DNA of 64,000 nt from Pseudomonas migulae (GCF_024169315.1 NZ_JALJWR010000001.1:1075501-1139500), one strand, 5' to 3'; counted from the first letter of the stretch, positions 1-9,784 are shown. Numbers and translations: made by a program. The notes: generated from the sequence alone by a model not told the origin.

Positions 1-933
1 CATCCCGGCCCCGAACGCTTGATCGACCTGATCGACGACGAACGCATCAGCGTGTTCGGCACCAGCCCCAAATACCTCGCGACACTGGAAAGCACGGGCG
101 TGACGCCTCGGAAAAGTCATGATCTTGGCAGCCTGAAAACCCTGCTGTGCACCGGTTCTGCGCTGTCGCCGCAAAGTTACGACTACGTTTACCGCGACTT
201 CAAGGCTGACCTGTGCCTGGCGTCGATGTCCGGCGGCACCGACATCGTTTCCTGCTTCGTCAACGGCAATCCGTGGCTGCCGGTGCGTCGCGGCGAGATC
301 CAGGGCAAGAGCCTGGGCATGGCCGTCGAAGTCTGGAACGACGCCGGCACGACGGTGGTTGGCAAAAAAGGCGAGCTGGTCTGCACCCGGCACTTCCCGG
401 CAATGCCCATCGGCCTGTGGAACGACCCGACCGGCGAAAAGCTGCGCGCGTCCTACTTCAGCCAGTTCCCCGGCGTCTGGGCCCAGGGCGATTACGCCGA
501 ACAGCTGGCTCACGGCGCAATGATGATTCACGGCCGCTCGGACGCCGTGCTCAACCCCGGCGGCGTGCGCATCGGCACCGCGGAAATCTACCGTCAGGTG
601 GAAAAAGTCCCGCAGGTGATCGACAGCGTGGCCATCGGTCAGCAATGGCAGGATGACGTGCGGGTGGTGTTGTTCGTGCGCTTGCGCGATGGCGTCGAAC
701 TCGACGAGGCGCTGCAACAGCAGATTCGCCAGGTCATTCGCGCCAACACCACGCCACGGCATGTGCCGGCGAAAATCGTCGCGGTGACGGACATTCCACG
801 GACCATCAGCGGCAAAGTGGTCGAGCTGGCGGTGCGGAATGTGGTGCATGGCGAGGTGGTGAAAAACACCGATGCGCTGGCCAATCCGGAGGCGCTGGAA
901 CAGTTCCGCAATCGCCCCGAGCTCAACGATTGA
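1..933 (+). CDS. Acetoacetyl-CoA synthetase (acetoacetate-CoA ligase), C-terminal part
   Basis: Only the last 310 codons are present; the reading frame is open from the first base, so the start lies outside the window. The protein belongs to the ANL adenylate-forming family, which activates a carboxylate with ATP and transfers it to CoA. Visible motifs are [10 protein letters not shown] (acyl-adenylate region), WAQGDYAE (ribose-binding Asp), [20 protein letters not shown] (hinge and A8 region) and [10 protein letters not shown] with the A10 lysine near the C-terminus. The SGGTDI segment and the long insert with [10 protein letters not shown] are typical of acetoacetyl-CoA synthetases rather than acetyl-CoA synthetases. 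Full-length members have about 650 residues, so roughly half is missing. It would feed acetoacetate into central metabolism. The stop is followed directly by a REP pair, which probably marks the transcript end. Family assignment is strong; exact substrate is inferred. Confidence 0.85.
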   Translation, partial: HPGPERLIDLIDDERISVFGTSPKYLATLESTGVTPRKSHDLGSLKTLLCTGSALSPQSYDYVYRDFKADLCLASMSGGTDIVSCFVNGNPWLPVRRGEIQGKSLGMAVEVWNDAGTTVVGKKGELVCTRHFPAMPIGLWNDPTGEKLRASYFSQFPGVWAQGDYAEQLAHGAMMIHGRSDAVLNPGGVRIGTAEIYRQVEKVPQVIDSVAIGQQWQDDVRVVLFVRLRDGVELDEALQQQIRQVIRANTTPRHVPAKIVAVTDIPRTISGKVVELAVRNVVHGEVVKNTDALANPEALEQFRNRPELND

Positions 934-947
934 TCACGCAGATTGCA

Positions 948-1050
948 CTGTAGGAGCGAGCTTGCTCGCGAAAGACGTTAACGATAACGCGTACTTGCTG
1001 ATCTAACGCGTTGCGCTCAAGGTCTTCGCGAGCAAGCCCGCTCCCACAGG
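948..1050. repeat. REP pair (REPIN) between convergent genes
   Basis: Two inverted copies of the Pseudomonas REP unit (GGAGCGAGCTTGCTCGCGAA and its complement CTTCGCGAGCAAGCCCGCTC) face each other across about 45 bp. This arrangement forms a large hairpin. It lies between the convergent synthetase and pilU-like genes, where such elements often protect 3' mRNA ends. Confidence 0.85.
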
Positions 1051-1059
1051 GGATTTGGG

Positions 1060-2169
1060 TCAGTCCATCAATCCCCATTCGCCGGGTGGCGCATGGGGTC
1101 CCGGTGATGTTTCGGCATGCAGCTTCAGCCGCAGGCGCAGATTGTTCACCGAGTCCGCGTGCTTCAGCGCTTCCTCCTCATCGATCGCACCTTCTTCAAC
1201 CAATGCGAACAGTGCGCCATCGAACGTCTGCATGCCCAGTTCGGGGGACTTCTCCATGATCCCTTTGAGCTCATCGAATTCGTTGTGCCGGATCAAGTCA
1301 CCAATGGTCGGCGAACCGAGCATCACCTCCACCGCCGCCCTCCGCTGCCCATCGCGGGTACGCACAAGCCGTTGGGAAACGAACGCCTTCAGGTTGTTGC
1401 CCAGGTCATGCAGCAACTGCGTGCGTCGTTCTTCCGGGAAGAAGTTGATGATGCGGTCCAGCGCCTGATGGGCGTTGTGGGCATGCAAAGTGGAAATCAC
1501 CAGATGCCCGGTATCGGCAAACCCCAGCGCATGCTCCATGGTTTCACGGTCGCGGATCTCGCCGATCAGCACCACGTCCGGCGCCTGGCGCAGGGTGTTC
1601 TTCAACGCCGCATGGAAACTGCGGGTGTCCACGCCGACCTCGCGCTGATTGATGATCGATTTCTTGTGCCGATGAATGTATTCGACCGGGTCCTCGATGG
1701 TGATGATGTGGCCGCTGCTGTGACGGTTTCGATAATCGATCAACGCCGCCAGTGAGGTAGACTTGCCCGAATCGGTCGCGCCGACGAACAGCATCAGCCC
1801 TTGTTTGAGCATGACCGTTTCCAGCAGCACCGCGGGCAACCGCAGGTCTTCGAAACGCGGAATGTCGAGTTTGACGTTACGCACCACGATCGACACATCG
1901 TTGCGCTGTTTGAAAATATTGACCCGAAAACGCCCGACACCCGTCAACGAGATCGCCAGGTTCATCTCCAGTTCCCGATCGAACTCCAGCCGTTGCTCGG
2001 CGTCCATGATGGACGAGGCAATCGCCGTGATTTCCCCTGGTTTGAACGGCTGGTCGGTCAGCGACTTGAGCACACCGTCAAACCGTGCGCAGGGAGGCGC
2101 GCCAGTGGACAGGTACAGATCGGAACCCTCCTGGCTGGCCAGAATTTTTAGAAGCCCATCGATTTCCAT
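1060..2169 (-). CDS. PilT/PilU-family type IV pilus retraction ATPase (PilU-like), orphan
   Basis: The 369-residue product is a hexameric secretion/retraction ATPase of the PilT/PilU class, acting at the cytoplasmic base of type IV pili. After the N-terminal PAS-like part (SDLYLSTGAPP) come a Walker A motif GATDSGKST, the Asp box IITIEDPVEYIH, Walker B VVLIGEIRDRETM and the His box STLHAHNAHQALD. The segments NQREVGVDTRSF and FFPEERR resemble PilU more than PilT. The Walker A loop reads TDS where most relatives have TGS, but the essential Gly, Lys and Ser remain. An upstream extension to 2226 is possible; I choose the ATG at 2169 because MEIDGLLKILASQEGSDL matches the family N-terminus. No pilT or other pilus gene is adjacent, so it is either a paralogue or the only retraction accessory at this locus. 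Confidence 0.85.
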   Translation of the reverse strand: MEIDGLLKILASQEGSDLYLSTGAPPCARFDGVLKSLTDQPFKPGEITAIASSIMDAEQRLEFDRELEMNLAISLTGVGRFRVNIFKQRNDVSIVVRNVKLDIPRFEDLRLPAVLLETVMLKQGLMLFVGATDSGKSTSLAALIDYRNRHSSGHIITIEDPVEYIHRHKKSIINQREVGVDTRSFHAALKNTLRQAPDVVLIGEIRDRETMEHALGFADTGHLVISTLHAHNAHQALDRIINFFPEERRTQLLHDLGNNLKAFVSQRLVRTRDGQRRAAVEVMLGSPTIGDLIRHNEFDELKGIMEKSPELGMQTFDGALFALVEEGAIDEEEALKHADSVNNLRLRLKLHAETSPGPHAPPGEWGLMD

Positions 2170-2289
2170 GGCAAAAAGCACCCGCGAAGCATTGAATGAA
2201 CAAAAATGACCCCGAAAACCGGTCATGCAGCGCCTACCGCTCTAGGATAGTAGACCGCGGACACACAGACTGACGTGCAGGACACCTTG

Positions 2290-4827
2290 ATGAACGCAAC
2301 ATCCACCGGCAGCGATGCCCAGGCCTTGATCGCCAGACTGGACTGGGCGAGCACCCCGCTCGGTAGCGCCAGTGCATGGCCGCAGAGCCTGCGCACGGCG
2401 GTGGACATCGTGATTCACTCACCGATGCCGATGCTGTTGCTGTGGGGTCCGGAACTCACCCAGATCTACAACGACGGCTTCGCCCTGCTGGCCGGAAGCA
2501 AGCATCCACACGCTTTCGGACAACCGACACACCAGATCTGGCCAGAACTCAAAGACTTTACCGACCCGATTTACAGCGCCGTCCTACAGGGCCAGGTGCG
2601 AACCTACAGCGAACAGCGCTTCACCCTACAACGTAACGGTGATGATTCCGACTTCTGGCTGGATTTGACCTACAGTCCGATCCGCGATGAAAGCGCCGAG
2701 GTCGCCGGAATTCTGGTCACCGCCATCGAAACCAACGAACGGCGACGCATCGCCCTTGAACTGGAACAGCGCTCGGCCGCCAGCCTGAAGGCCCAACGCG
2801 AAACCGAGGAACGCCTGCAATTGGCGCTGGCGGCCACCGACGCTGTCGGCACCTGGGATTGGGACATCAGCGAGGATCGCTTCATTGCCGATACCCACTT
2901 CGCCCAGTTGCATGGCGTCGATCCGCTGCTCGCCAGCCAGTTACCCATCAGTGATTATCTCGAGGCCGTGCATCCGGAAGACCGTGCGATGGTCACCCGC
3001 GGCATCAAGCACTGCATCACCCACGGCACCGAATACGGCGAGGAATATCGCCTGCTGCAACCCGACGGGCAGCTGCGCTGGGTGTTTGCCCGGGGTCGTT
3101 GTTACAAGGATCACCATGGTCGGCCCATCCGCTTCCTCGGCGCCGCCCTGGACCTGACCGAACGCAAACACACCGAACAGGCCTTGCGCCAGAGCCAGAC
3201 CGAGCTGCAACTGATCATCAACGCCATGCCGATCCTGATCAGTTACGTCGACAGCGAGGAACGCTTTCGCCTGAACAACGCCGCGTACCTGGACTGGTAC
3301 GGCCTGACGCCCCAGGAACTTTACGGTCGGACCATTCGTGAGGTGCTGGGCGAAGAGGCCTACGCCCTGCGCGCCGAATACATCGCCGAAGCACTGGCGG
3401 GCAGAACCTGCTGTTTCAGCATCAGCACGCCGCATCGGGATGGCAGCACCCGTCAGGCCTTGATGAATTACCTGCCCCGCCACGGACCGGATGGTGCGGT
3501 GAACGGTTTCTACATCTTCGTGATCGACGAAACCGAGCGCAAACAGACCGAAGAAGCCTTGCGCAACCTCAACGAAACCCTTGAAGAACGCGTTGCCGCC
3601 CGCACCCAGCAATTGGCCGAAACCAACCAGCGCCTGCAAAACGAGATGTTCGAGCGCGAGCGTGCCGAAGACGCCTTGCGTCATGCGCAAAAAATGGAAG
3701 CGGTCGGCCAGCTCACCGGCGGCATCGCCCATGACTTCAACAACATGCTCACCGGGATCATCGGCAGCCTCGACCTGATGCAGCGCTACATCGCCGACGG
3801 GCGCGCCGCCGAGATCGGCCGATTCACCGAGGCGGCCGTGTCATCGGCCAACCGCGCGGCCGCCCTGACCCATCGCCTGCTGGCGTTCTCCCGGCGCCAG
3901 TCGCTGGATCGCAAGACGCTGGATGCCAACGCGCTGATTCATTCCCTGGAAGACCTGCTCAGCCGCACCAAGGGCGATCACATCGCGCTGAAACTGCAAC
4001 TGGCCGATGAAGTGTGGCCGGTCAGCACCGACGTCAGCCAACTGGAAAACGCCTTGCTCAACCTGGTGATCAACGCCCGCGATGCCATGCCCGATGGCGG
4101 CGAGTTACTGATTGAAACGGCCAATGTCTACCTCGACAGCAGTGATATCGCCACCCTGGAAACCGTCAAGCCAGGGGATTACGTGATGATTGCCGTCAGC
4201 GATAACGGCACCGGCATGACGCCGTCGGTATTGGCCAAAGCGTTCGACCCGTTCTTTACCACCAAACCCATCGGCCAGGGCACCGGGCTTGGCCTTTCGA
4301 TGATTTATGGTTTTGCCCAGCAGTCAGGCGGTCACGTCACACTCGACAGCCTTCCAGGCCAAGGCACCTGCGTTCGCCTGTACCTGCCGCGCCTGCATTT
4401 CCCTGAGCCGGAGAACACCCTGATGCCCTTCAGCGGCGAGGCTCCGGCGGCGATTGCCGGTGAAACCGTGATCTTGGTGGAAGACGATCCAGCGGTGCGT
4501 ATGCTGGTCCTCGATTTGCTGAACGAGCTGGGTTATCACGCCCATGAAGCCGAAGACGCGAAGACCGCCCTGCCCTTGCTGGAGTCCGACTTGCGCGTTG
4601 ATCTGCTGGTGACCGATGTCGGGCTGCCGGGCATGAATGGACGGCAGTTGGCTGAAATTGCGCGTCAGCACCGGCCAGATCTTAAGGTGCTGTTCATGAC
4701 CGGGTATGCGGAGAAGGCGACTGAACGCCAGGGTTTCCTTGAGGAAGGCATGGACATGGTGGCCAAACCGTTTTCCATTGACCTGCTGGCCAACAAGATT
4801 CGCACGATGATCGGCCAACCCGAGTGA
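2290..4827 (+). CDS. PAS-domain hybrid sensor histidine kinase with C-terminal receiver
   Basis: The product of about 845 residues is a cytoplasmic hybrid sensor kinase without clear membrane segments. Three PAS-like sensory modules (roughly residues 15-150, 180-300 and 305-420) carry PAC-type ends such as [17 protein letters not shown] coiled coil ([16 protein letters not shown]) leads to the HisKA box [17 protein letters not shown] with the phospho-accepting His. The HATPase domain shows the N box ([13 protein letters not shown]), the G1 box (SDNGTGM) and [15 protein letters not shown] receiver domain ends the protein, with acidic residues at VEDD, the phospho-acceptor Asp in [11 protein letters not shown] and the conserved Lys in VAKPFS. 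The ATG at 2290 is preferred over a GTG at 2275 because AGGA sits 7 nt upstream. No output response regulator is adjacent, so the target pathway is unknown. Confidence 0.9.
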   Translation: MNATSTGSDAQALIARLDWASTPLGSASAWPQSLRTAVDIVIHSPMPMLLLWGPELTQIYNDGFALLAGSKHPHAFGQPTHQIWPELKDFTDPIYSAVLQGQVRTYSEQRFTLQRNGDDSDFWLDLTYSPIRDESAEVAGILVTAIETNERRRIALELEQRSAASLKAQRETEERLQLALAATDAVGTWDWDISEDRFIADTHFAQLHGVDPLLASQLPISDYLEAVHPEDRAMVTRGIKHCITHGTEYGEEYRLLQPDGQLRWVFARGRCYKDHHGRPIRFLGAALDLTERKHTEQALRQSQTELQLIINAMPILISYVDSEERFRLNNAAYLDWYGLTPQELYGRTIREVLGEEAYALRAEYIAEALAGRTCCFSISTPHRDGSTRQALMNYLPRHGPDGAVNGFYIFVIDETERKQTEEALRNLNETLEERVAARTQQLAETNQRLQNEMFERERAEDALRHAQKMEAVGQLTGGIAHDFNNMLTGIIGSLDLMQRYIADGRAAEIGRFTEAAVSSANRAAALTHRLLAFSRRQSLDRKTLDANALIHSLEDLLSRTKGDHIALKLQLADEVWPVSTDVSQLENALLNLVINARDAMPDGGELLIETANVYLDSSDIATLETVKPGDYVMIAVSDNGTGMTPSVLAKAFDPFFTTKPIGQGTGLGLSMIYGFAQQSGGHVTLDSLPGQGTCVRLYLPRLHFPEPENTLMPFSGEAPAAIAGETVILVEDDPAVRMLVLDLLNELGYHAHEAEDAKTALPLLESDLRVDLLVTDVGLPGMNGRQLAEIARQHRPDLKVLFMTGYAEKATERQGFLEEGMDMVAKPFSIDLLANKIRTMIGQPE

Positions 4828-4896
4828 GTTGAGGCATAATCGCGCGCCCCACGCTCGCACCAACATAGCCACCACCGTTGCAAGGTATCTGCCCCA

Positions 4897-5172
4897 ATGA
4901 AAGCTCAAGCCCGCCATATTCTGGTGAAAACCTCGGAAGAAGCCGAGCAGCTCAAACAACGCATCGCCAAGGGCGAAGCCTTCGATGTGCTGGCCAAAAA
5001 GTACTCCACCTGCCCGTCCGGCAAGCGCGGCGGTGATCTGGGTGAAGTGCGGCCGGGGCAGATGGTGGGGGTGATTGACGCAGTGATCTTCAAGAAACCG
5101 CTGCGAGTGGTGCATGGGCCGATCAAGAGCAAGTTCGGGTATCACCTGGTGCAGGTGTTTTACCGGGACTGA
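4897..5172 (+). CDS. ppiC: Parvulin-type peptidyl-prolyl cis-trans isomerase C
   Basis: This 91-residue single-domain protein matches the small cytoplasmic parvulin PpiC (about 93 residues in E. coli). It catalyses cis-trans isomerisation of peptidyl-prolyl bonds. Signature segments are ARHILVKT at the start, FDVLAKKYSTCPSGKRGGDLG in the middle (substrate-pocket region) and IKSKFGYHLVQV at the end, with the conserved His residues in ARHILV and GYHLV. There is no signal peptide, so it acts in the cytoplasm. It lies 69 bp after the kinase gene and probably has its own transcript. A weak AAGG ribosome-binding site is about 10 nt upstream. Confidence 0.93.
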   Translation: MKAQARHILVKTSEEAEQLKQRIAKGEAFDVLAKKYSTCPSGKRGGDLGEVRPGQMVGVIDAVIFKKPLRVVHGPIKSKFGYHLVQVFYRD

Positions 5173-5189
5173 TCGGTTGGCTTGAGGGC

Positions 5190-5286
5190 CCTGTGGTGAG
5201 GGGATTTATCCCCGTTGGACTGCGCAGCAGTCCCATCTTTTGGGGCCACTGCGCGACCCAACGGGGATAAATCCCCTCGCCACAGG
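5190..5286. repeat. Palindromic repeat, GGGGATTTATCCCC family
   Basis: The element begins CCTGTGGTGAGGGGATTTAT and ends with its near-complement ATAAATCCCCTCGCCACAGG, with an internal TGCGCAGCAG/CTGCGC pair. It is a second intergenic repeat family, distinct from the GGGCTTGC REP family. Relatives occur at 31673-31765 (inside cobN) and 35616-35749. Here it separates convergent ppiC and kdgK. Confidence 0.8.
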
Positions 5287-5312
5287 TAACCCCCCTCACC
5301 ACAGAGATTGCA

Positions 5313-6248
5313 TCAGGTTTTGGGAATCAACGCCCCAGGCACCTGAATCACCTGACTCGCCAACCGATGCCCGGCTTCGGCCGCGTCCACCGGGCTGCCG
5401 CCCTTGAGCCGGCTGGCCAGGTACGCCGCACTGAACGAATCCCCCGCCGCCGTGGTGTCCACCACCCGCTCAACCTTCTGCGCCGGCACCTCAAACGACT
5501 CGCCGTCACAACGAATCAGACACGCCTCGGCGCCACGCTTGAGCACCACTTCCGGCGTGCCCATTTGCGCGTAAGCGGCAAACACCGCCTCGCAATCGGA
5601 AAAATGGAACAGCGCCTGCTCGTCATCCACCGTCAGCAACGCCAGGTCGACATACGGCAACACACTGCGATACGCCGCCCGAGCCTCCTCGACCGACGCC
5701 CACAGGCGCGGCCGGTAGTTGTTATCGAACACGATCCGCGCATCCCGCTGCCGGGCTTCGATCAGGGTTTCCAGCAGTTTCGCCCGACCTTGCACGCCGA
5801 GCACCGCCAGGGTGATGCCGCTGAAATACAGCACATCGTAGTCCGGCAACGCCGCAAGAATGGGCGCCGCCGCCGGGGTGGTGAAGCAATCGCGGACCGC
5901 GGCTTCGTTGCGCCAATACAGAAAACGTCGCTCGCCGGCGGCGTCGGTCTGGATGCAATACAAGCCGGGCAAACGACCGGGCAAGCGTTGGACCATGCCC
6001 AGTCCGATGTTTTCGGCGGCCCAGCTCTGGCACATGGCGTCGCTGAAACTGTCATCGCCCAAGGCAGTGACGTAATCCACCGCGCCGCCTTCGCCCAGTT
6101 CGCGGGACAGGTAGACCGCGGTGTTCAAGGTATCGCCGCCGAAGCTCTGTTGCAGACTGCCATCGGCGCGTTGCTGCAGCTCGATCATGCATTCACCGAT
6201 CAGGGCGATGCGCGGGGTGTTGGGGCCGAGAGTGTTGATGGTGTTCAT
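5313..6248 (-). CDS. kdgK: 2-dehydro-3-deoxygluconate (KDG) kinase, PfkB family
   Basis: The 311-residue protein is a PfkB/ribokinase-family sugar kinase. It would phosphorylate 2-keto-3-deoxygluconate to KDPG, an Entner-Doudoroff intermediate. The N-terminal GGDTLNTAVYLSREL motif shapes the sugar pocket and is typical of KDG kinases. The C-terminal signature DTTAAGDSFSAAYLA carries the anion hole and the catalytic base (Asp270). FDNNYRPRLW matches the region before the phosphate-donor site. The gene is the last of a run of eight minus-strand genes starting with an amino-acid-type ABC importer, and follows the PLP deaminase after a REP pair. This suggests that the deaminase product is KDG itself, as in D-glucosaminate breakdown. 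Family and reaction are well supported; the pathway link is inference. Confidence 0.88.
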   Translation of the reverse strand: MNTINTLGPNTPRIALIGECMIELQQRADGSLQQSFGGDTLNTAVYLSRELGEGGAVDYVTALGDDSFSDAMCQSWAAENIGLGMVQRLPGRLPGLYCIQTDAAGERRFLYWRNEAAVRDCFTTPAAAPILAALPDYDVLYFSGITLAVLGVQGRAKLLETLIEARQRDARIVFDNNYRPRLWASVEEARAAYRSVLPYVDLALLTVDDEQALFHFSDCEAVFAAYAQMGTPEVVLKRGAEACLIRCDGESFEVPAQKVERVVDTTAAGDSFSAAYLASRLKGGSPVDAAEAGHRLASQVIQVPGALIPKT

Positions 6249-6293
6249 TATTGTGGTGTCTCAGGTCGTTCGGCGGTGTCTGGGCGGGCCTCA

Positions 6294-6354
6294 TCGCGGG
6301 CAAGCCTCGCTCCTACGGGATCTCATCGTCTGTAGGAGCGAGGCTTGCCCGCGA
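6294..6354. repeat. Short REP pair between kdgK and the deaminase gene
   Basis: The unit CGCGGGCAAGCCTCGCTCCT is followed after about 15 bp by its complement AGGAGCGAGGCTTGCCCGCG. The hairpin lies inside the presumed operon, where it could stabilise the upstream transcript or lower kdgK expression. Confidence 0.8.
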
Positions 6355-6376
6355 AGGCCGCACCTCGGTCTAAACC

Positions 6377-7594
6377 TTAGAAACAGGTTTCCATGGTCTC
6401 GATGACATTCAACTGCTCATCCACCAGACACCCGGTACGCCACTTGTCGAACGTCAGGCACGGGTGCGAAGTGCCGAACGAAATGATATCGCCCACTCGC
6501 AGCTCAACGCCTGGCGCCACCGTCATGAACGCATGCTGGTCCATCACCGCCGTCACCTTGCAGGCACTCACATCGTCGCCCGTCGCCGGCACCACACCGG
6601 CCTTGTAACGCAGCAATGGCACCGGCAGACCGGCGTCGTACGCCACATCGCGTTTGCCCAGGGCGATCACCGCAAAACCCGGCTCCGGCAACGACTGCAC
6701 ATGAGCCCAGACTTCCAGTGCCGGGCGCAGGCCTTCGTGCAAATCGCTGCGGCGGTCGAGCACGCAGCATTGTGCTTCTTTGTAGATGCCATGGTCGTGC
6801 GCCACGTAGCTGCCCGGGCGCAATACGCTGAGGAAACGTCCGCTGGCGTTCTGCGCTTCGAAGGATTCGGCGATCAGGTCGTACCAGGCCGACCCCGACG
6901 CCGTGATGATCGGCTTGGCAATGGCGAACGCGCCGCTGTCCTGCAACTGCACCGCCAGACGCACCAACGACGCGGCAAATTCACGGATGCCGGTGACGGC
7001 ATGATCACCATGGATCACGCCTTCGTAGCCTTCGATGCCCGTCAGCGCCAAGGCCGGCTGGGCGTTGATGGCCTTGGCCAGTGCGATCACTTCCTCTTCC
7101 GTGCGGCAGCCGCAACGACCGCCGACCACGCCGTACTCGATCATCACGTTGAGGCGTACGCCGCGCGAAGCGAAATACGCGCCGAGGTCCGCGACGTTGT
7201 CCGGGTGATCGACCATGCAATGGAAGTCGAACGTCGGGTCTGCCAGCAGATCAGCGATCAGCGCCATGTTCGGCGTACCAACCAGTTGGTTGGCCATCAG
7301 CACCCGACGCACGCCATGGGCATACGCCGCACGGGTTTGCGTGGCACTGGCCAGGGTGATGCCCCAGGCGCCGGCGTCAAGTTGGCGGCGAAACAGTGCC
7401 GGGGTCATGCTGGTTTTGCCGTGGGGCGCGAGTTCGGCGCCGCTGTTGCTGACGAACGTCTGCATCCAGCGAATGTTGTGCTCCAGCGCTTCGCGGTGCA
7501 GCACCAGCGCCGGCAGGCTGACGTCGCGTACCAGGTTGGCACCGGTCCGGGCAAAGCCCTTTTCCACGACGGCAGTATTTTGGGCAGTAGACAT
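6377..7594 (-). CDS. PLP-dependent amino acid deaminase (DSD1 / D-threonine aldolase-like fold), candidate D-glucosaminate dehydratase
   Basis: The 405-residue protein has the fold-type III (alanine-racemase-like) PLP barrel followed by a D-serine-dehydratase-like domain. The PLP-lysine lies in ELAPHGKTSMTP near residue 60. The C-terminal part contains a His and a Cys (SFGTSHPCLTFDKW) that bind a metal in the DSD1 family. Members deaminate D-serine, D-threonine or related beta-hydroxy amino acids, or cleave them as aldolases. The ATG at 7594 has an excellent GAGGAG site 7 nt upstream, so an upstream in-frame start at 7609 is unlikely. Neighbours are kdgK, RidA, an IclR regulator and an amino-acid ABC importer. 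A Pseudomonas fluorescens D-glucosaminate dehydratase that forms KDG and ammonia is known to need PLP and Mn2+, which fits this context. Substrate assignment is inference. Confidence 0.8.
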   Translation of the reverse strand: MSTAQNTAVVEKGFARTGANLVRDVSLPALVLHREALEHNIRWMQTFVSNSGAELAPHGKTSMTPALFRRQLDAGAWGITLASATQTRAAYAHGVRRVLMANQLVGTPNMALIADLLADPTFDFHCMVDHPDNVADLGAYFASRGVRLNVMIEYGVVGGRCGCRTEEEVIALAKAINAQPALALTGIEGYEGVIHGDHAVTGIREFAASLVRLAVQLQDSGAFAIAKPIITASGSAWYDLIAESFEAQNASGRFLSVLRPGSYVAHDHGIYKEAQCCVLDRRSDLHEGLRPALEVWAHVQSLPEPGFAVIALGKRDVAYDAGLPVPLLRYKAGVVPATGDDVSACKVTAVMDQHAFMTVAPGVELRVGDIISFGTSHPCLTFDKWRTGCLVDEQLNVIETMETCF

Positions 7595-7633
7595 GGTCGA
7601 ACTCCTCACATTCGCGGCCGCAGGCAGCCGCTG

Positions 7634-8413
7634 TTATTCGTTGATACGCCGGGCGAGGCTGTTGGCGCTGTCGATCAGCACCCGGCGATAGTCGTTGTAA
7701 TTGTTCTTGGCATCGGCCCGTGGCGCGACGATGCACAGGGTCGCAATGGCAATGCCGTTCGGGTCTTTGACCGGTGCGGCGAAGCAATGGGTGAAGGTGT
7801 CGGCGACGCTATCGAAGGAGAAGAACCCATCGATACCGGCCTGACGGATTTCACCGAGAAACTGCTCCAGCGGCAGGCGTTCGCCGTTGGGCAGGATGAA
7901 GTCGTCGTGGTCGATCAGGTCGATGATTGCCTGGTCGCTCAAGTGCGCCAGCAGCAGGCGTCCGGAAGCGGTCCAGGGGATCGGCGCATTCTCGCCGATG
8001 TCCGAGGAAATGCGGAAATGCCGCTCGCCCTCTTTCATCAGGGCCACGGTGTATTTGCGACCGTTGAGCAGGCACATCTGCGCGGTTTCGCGGGTCTGGC
8101 TGACGATCTCCTGCAAGGCATGATCGGCCTCGCGGGTGAGGTCGAAATGACGCAAGTGCGCCTGGCCGAGGAAGTACAGCTGACGGCCGAGGTAGACGTG
8201 ACCGTCCTTGCCCACGGGCTCGAGAATCCGTCGTTCCAGCAGCGAGGCCACCAGTTCGTAGACCGTGGATTTGGGGCTGCCGATGCCGCTGGCGATTTCA
8301 TTCGGGCGCAGGGGCTGGCCGATCTCCTTGAGGAAATCGAGGATATCGAACGCCCGGTCCAGACCGCGAGCCCGGCGCTTGATGGTGTCTTCGGTCATTT
8401 CAGTGGTTCCCAT
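7634..8413 (-). CDS. IclR-family transcriptional regulator
   Basis: The 259-residue protein has the IclR architecture: an N-terminal winged helix-turn-helix (about residues 18-78, RAFDILDFLKEIGQPLRPNE and SPKSTVYELVASL) and a C-terminal GAF-like effector domain (about 85-255), with the typical FDSVADTFTHCFAAPVKDPN segment. IclR proteins usually repress or activate catabolic genes in response to a pathway intermediate. It lies between the ridA-like gene and the deaminase gene on the same strand, so it is the obvious local regulator, perhaps sensing the amino-sugar acid or KDG. The first ATG is at 8413; a second at 8398 has a GGGA 8 nt upstream and could be the true start. Confidence 0.88.
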   Translation of the reverse strand: MGTTEMTEDTIKRRARGLDRAFDILDFLKEIGQPLRPNEIASGIGSPKSTVYELVASLLERRILEPVGKDGHVYLGRQLYFLGQAHLRHFDLTREADHALQEIVSQTRETAQMCLLNGRKYTVALMKEGERHFRISSDIGENAPIPWTASGRLLLAHLSDQAIIDLIDHDDFILPNGERLPLEQFLGEIRQAGIDGFFSFDSVADTFTHCFAAPVKDPNGIAIATLCIVAPRADAKNNYNDYRRVLIDSANSLARRINE

Positions 8414-8460
8414 TAAAGTGCCGGGAGTTTAACCAGAGTGCTGCGGCGACCGTTAGGCCG

Positions 8461-8554
8461 CCATCGCTGGCAAGCCAGCTCCCACAGGTTTTGTTGTTGC
8501 CGCCGATTCCGCATACAACACAAATCCTGTGGGAGCGTGGCTTGCCCGCGATGG
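8461..8554. repeat. REP pair between IclR and RidA genes
   Basis: CCATCGCTGGCAAGCCAGCT and the facing GGAGCGTGGCTTGCCCGCGA form an imperfect inverted pair separated by about 45 bp. The left copy belongs to the AGCTGGCTTGCCAGC variant also seen at 59180 and 59456. Confidence 0.8.
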
Positions 8555-8566
8555 GCGCGACTCGGT

Positions 8567-8956
8567 TCAAGCCTTTTTCTTGTACGCAATGCAGTCGATC
8601 TCAACCTTGCAATCCACCATCATGTTCGCCTGCACGCAGGCCCGGGCCGGTGCGTGTTCGGGTTTGAAGTACTCGGAGAAGACCTTGTTGAAACTGGTGA
8701 AATCCCGCGGATCCTCCAGCCACACACCCGCACGCACCACATCTTCCAGGCCATAACCGGCCTCTTCGAGAATCGCGATCAGGTTCTTCATGGTCTGGTG
8801 AGTCTGTTCGACGATGCCACCAGTAATGATCTCGCCATCCAGCGCCGGCACTTGCCCGGACACGTGCAGCCAGCCATCGGCTTCAACGGCGCGGGCGAAA
8901 GGGCGAGGCTGACCGCCAGCGGCGGTGCTGCCGGTGCCGTAACGAGTAATGCTCAT
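8567..8956 (-). CDS. RidA-family enamine/imine deaminase
   Basis: This 129-residue protein belongs to the YjgF/YER057c/UK114 (RidA) family, which forms trimers and hydrolyses reactive enamine/imine intermediates released by PLP dehydratases. Conserved features are WLHVSGQVP, the catalytic arginine in PARACVQA and the acidic residue in CKVEIDCIA. The start at 8956 has AGGAG 8 nt upstream. Its position between the ABC importer and the PLP deaminase fits a role in completing substrate deamination. It is probably pathway-specific rather than the housekeeping RidA, which normally sits near spoT or pyrB. Confidence 0.88.
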   Translation of the reverse strand: MSITRYGTGSTAAGGQPRPFARAVEADGWLHVSGQVPALDGEIITGGIVEQTHQTMKNLIAILEEAGYGLEDVVRAGVWLEDPRDFTSFNKVFSEYFKPEHAPARACVQANMMVDCKVEIDCIAYKKKA

Positions 8957-8986
8957 GAGTGTTTCTCCTGATTTGAAAATGGATGT

Positions 8987-9784
8987 TTAAAACCGCGTGT
9001 TTTTCAAAAACTCGGCAAGACGCGGCGATTGCGGGCGTTCGAACAGCTCCTTGGGTGGCCCCTGCTCTTCGATCCGCCCCTGATTCATGAAAACGATCTT
9101 GTCCGAGACCTCGAACGCGAAGCGCATTTCGTGGGTCACCAACAGCATGGTCATGCCGTCTTCGGCCAGGCCCTTGATCACGCTCAACACTTCGCCCACC
9201 AGTTCCGGGTCGAGGGCGGAGGTGACTTCGTCGAACAGCATCAGGCTCGGGTTCATCGCAATTGCCCGGGCAATCGCTACACGCTGCTGCTGGCCGCCGG
9301 ACAACTGGCCCGGATAGTGATCACGCCGCTCCAGCAGGCCGACCCGCTCCAGCCATTTTTCCGCCAGGGCTACGGCCTCGTCCTTGTGCAGCTTCTTGAC
9401 CTTGAGCAGACCGAGGGTGACGTTCTGCAGCGCGGTCAGGTGCGGGAACAGATTGAACTGCTGGAACGCCATGCCGGTCATGGCCCGATGCCGGGCGATG
9501 ACTTTTTCCGGGTGCCGTACGCGCTTGCCGCCGATCTCGTCATAACCGATGGACTCGCCATCGAGCATGATCTGCCCGCCCTGGAATTCTTCGAGCATGT
9601 TCACGCAGCGCAGCAGCGTGGTCTTGCCCGAACCGCTGGAACCGATCAGCGTGACCACGTTGCCGCGCTGCATGGTCAGGTCGACGCCCTTGAGCACTTC
9701 GAGCTGGCCGTATTTTTTGTGCAACCCGCGAATGTCCAGCAGGGGTTGCTCATTTTGCGCGTTCGAAACTTGAGGTTGAGTCAT
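8987..9784 (-). CDS. Polar amino acid ABC transporter, ATP-binding subunit
   Basis: The 265-residue protein is the ATPase of a PAAT-family importer (GlnQ/HisP type). It has Walker [11 protein letters not shown] (about residues 47-56), the Q-loop [10 protein letters not shown], the ABC signature QLSGGQQQR, Walker [13 protein letters not shown] and the switch His in LVTHEM. It would energise uptake of a charged or polar amino acid across the inner membrane. Its ATG overlaps the stop of the upstream permease gene by 4 bp (ATGA), which indicates translational coupling. The importer lies in one operon with RidA and, further on, the PLP deaminase and KDG kinase, suggesting that it carries their substrate. 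Confidence 0.93.
   Translation of the reverse strand: MTQPQVSNAQNEQPLLDIRGLHKKYGQLEVLKGVDLTMQRGNVVTLIGSSGSGKTTLLRCVNMLEEFQGGQIMLDGESIGYDEIGGKRVRHPEKVIARHRAMTGMAFQQFNLFPHLTALQNVTLGLLKVKKLHKDEAVALAEKWLERVGLLERRDHYPGQLSGGQQQRVAIARAIAMNPSLMLFDEVTSALDPELVGEVLSVIKGLAEDGMTMLLVTHEMRFAFEVSDKIVFMNQGRIEEQGPPKELFERPQSPRLAEFLKNTRF

Noticed and set aside
2941..3732. Open frame opposite the hybrid kinase
   Set aside because: Antisense shadow; the kinase domains run unbroken on the other strand.
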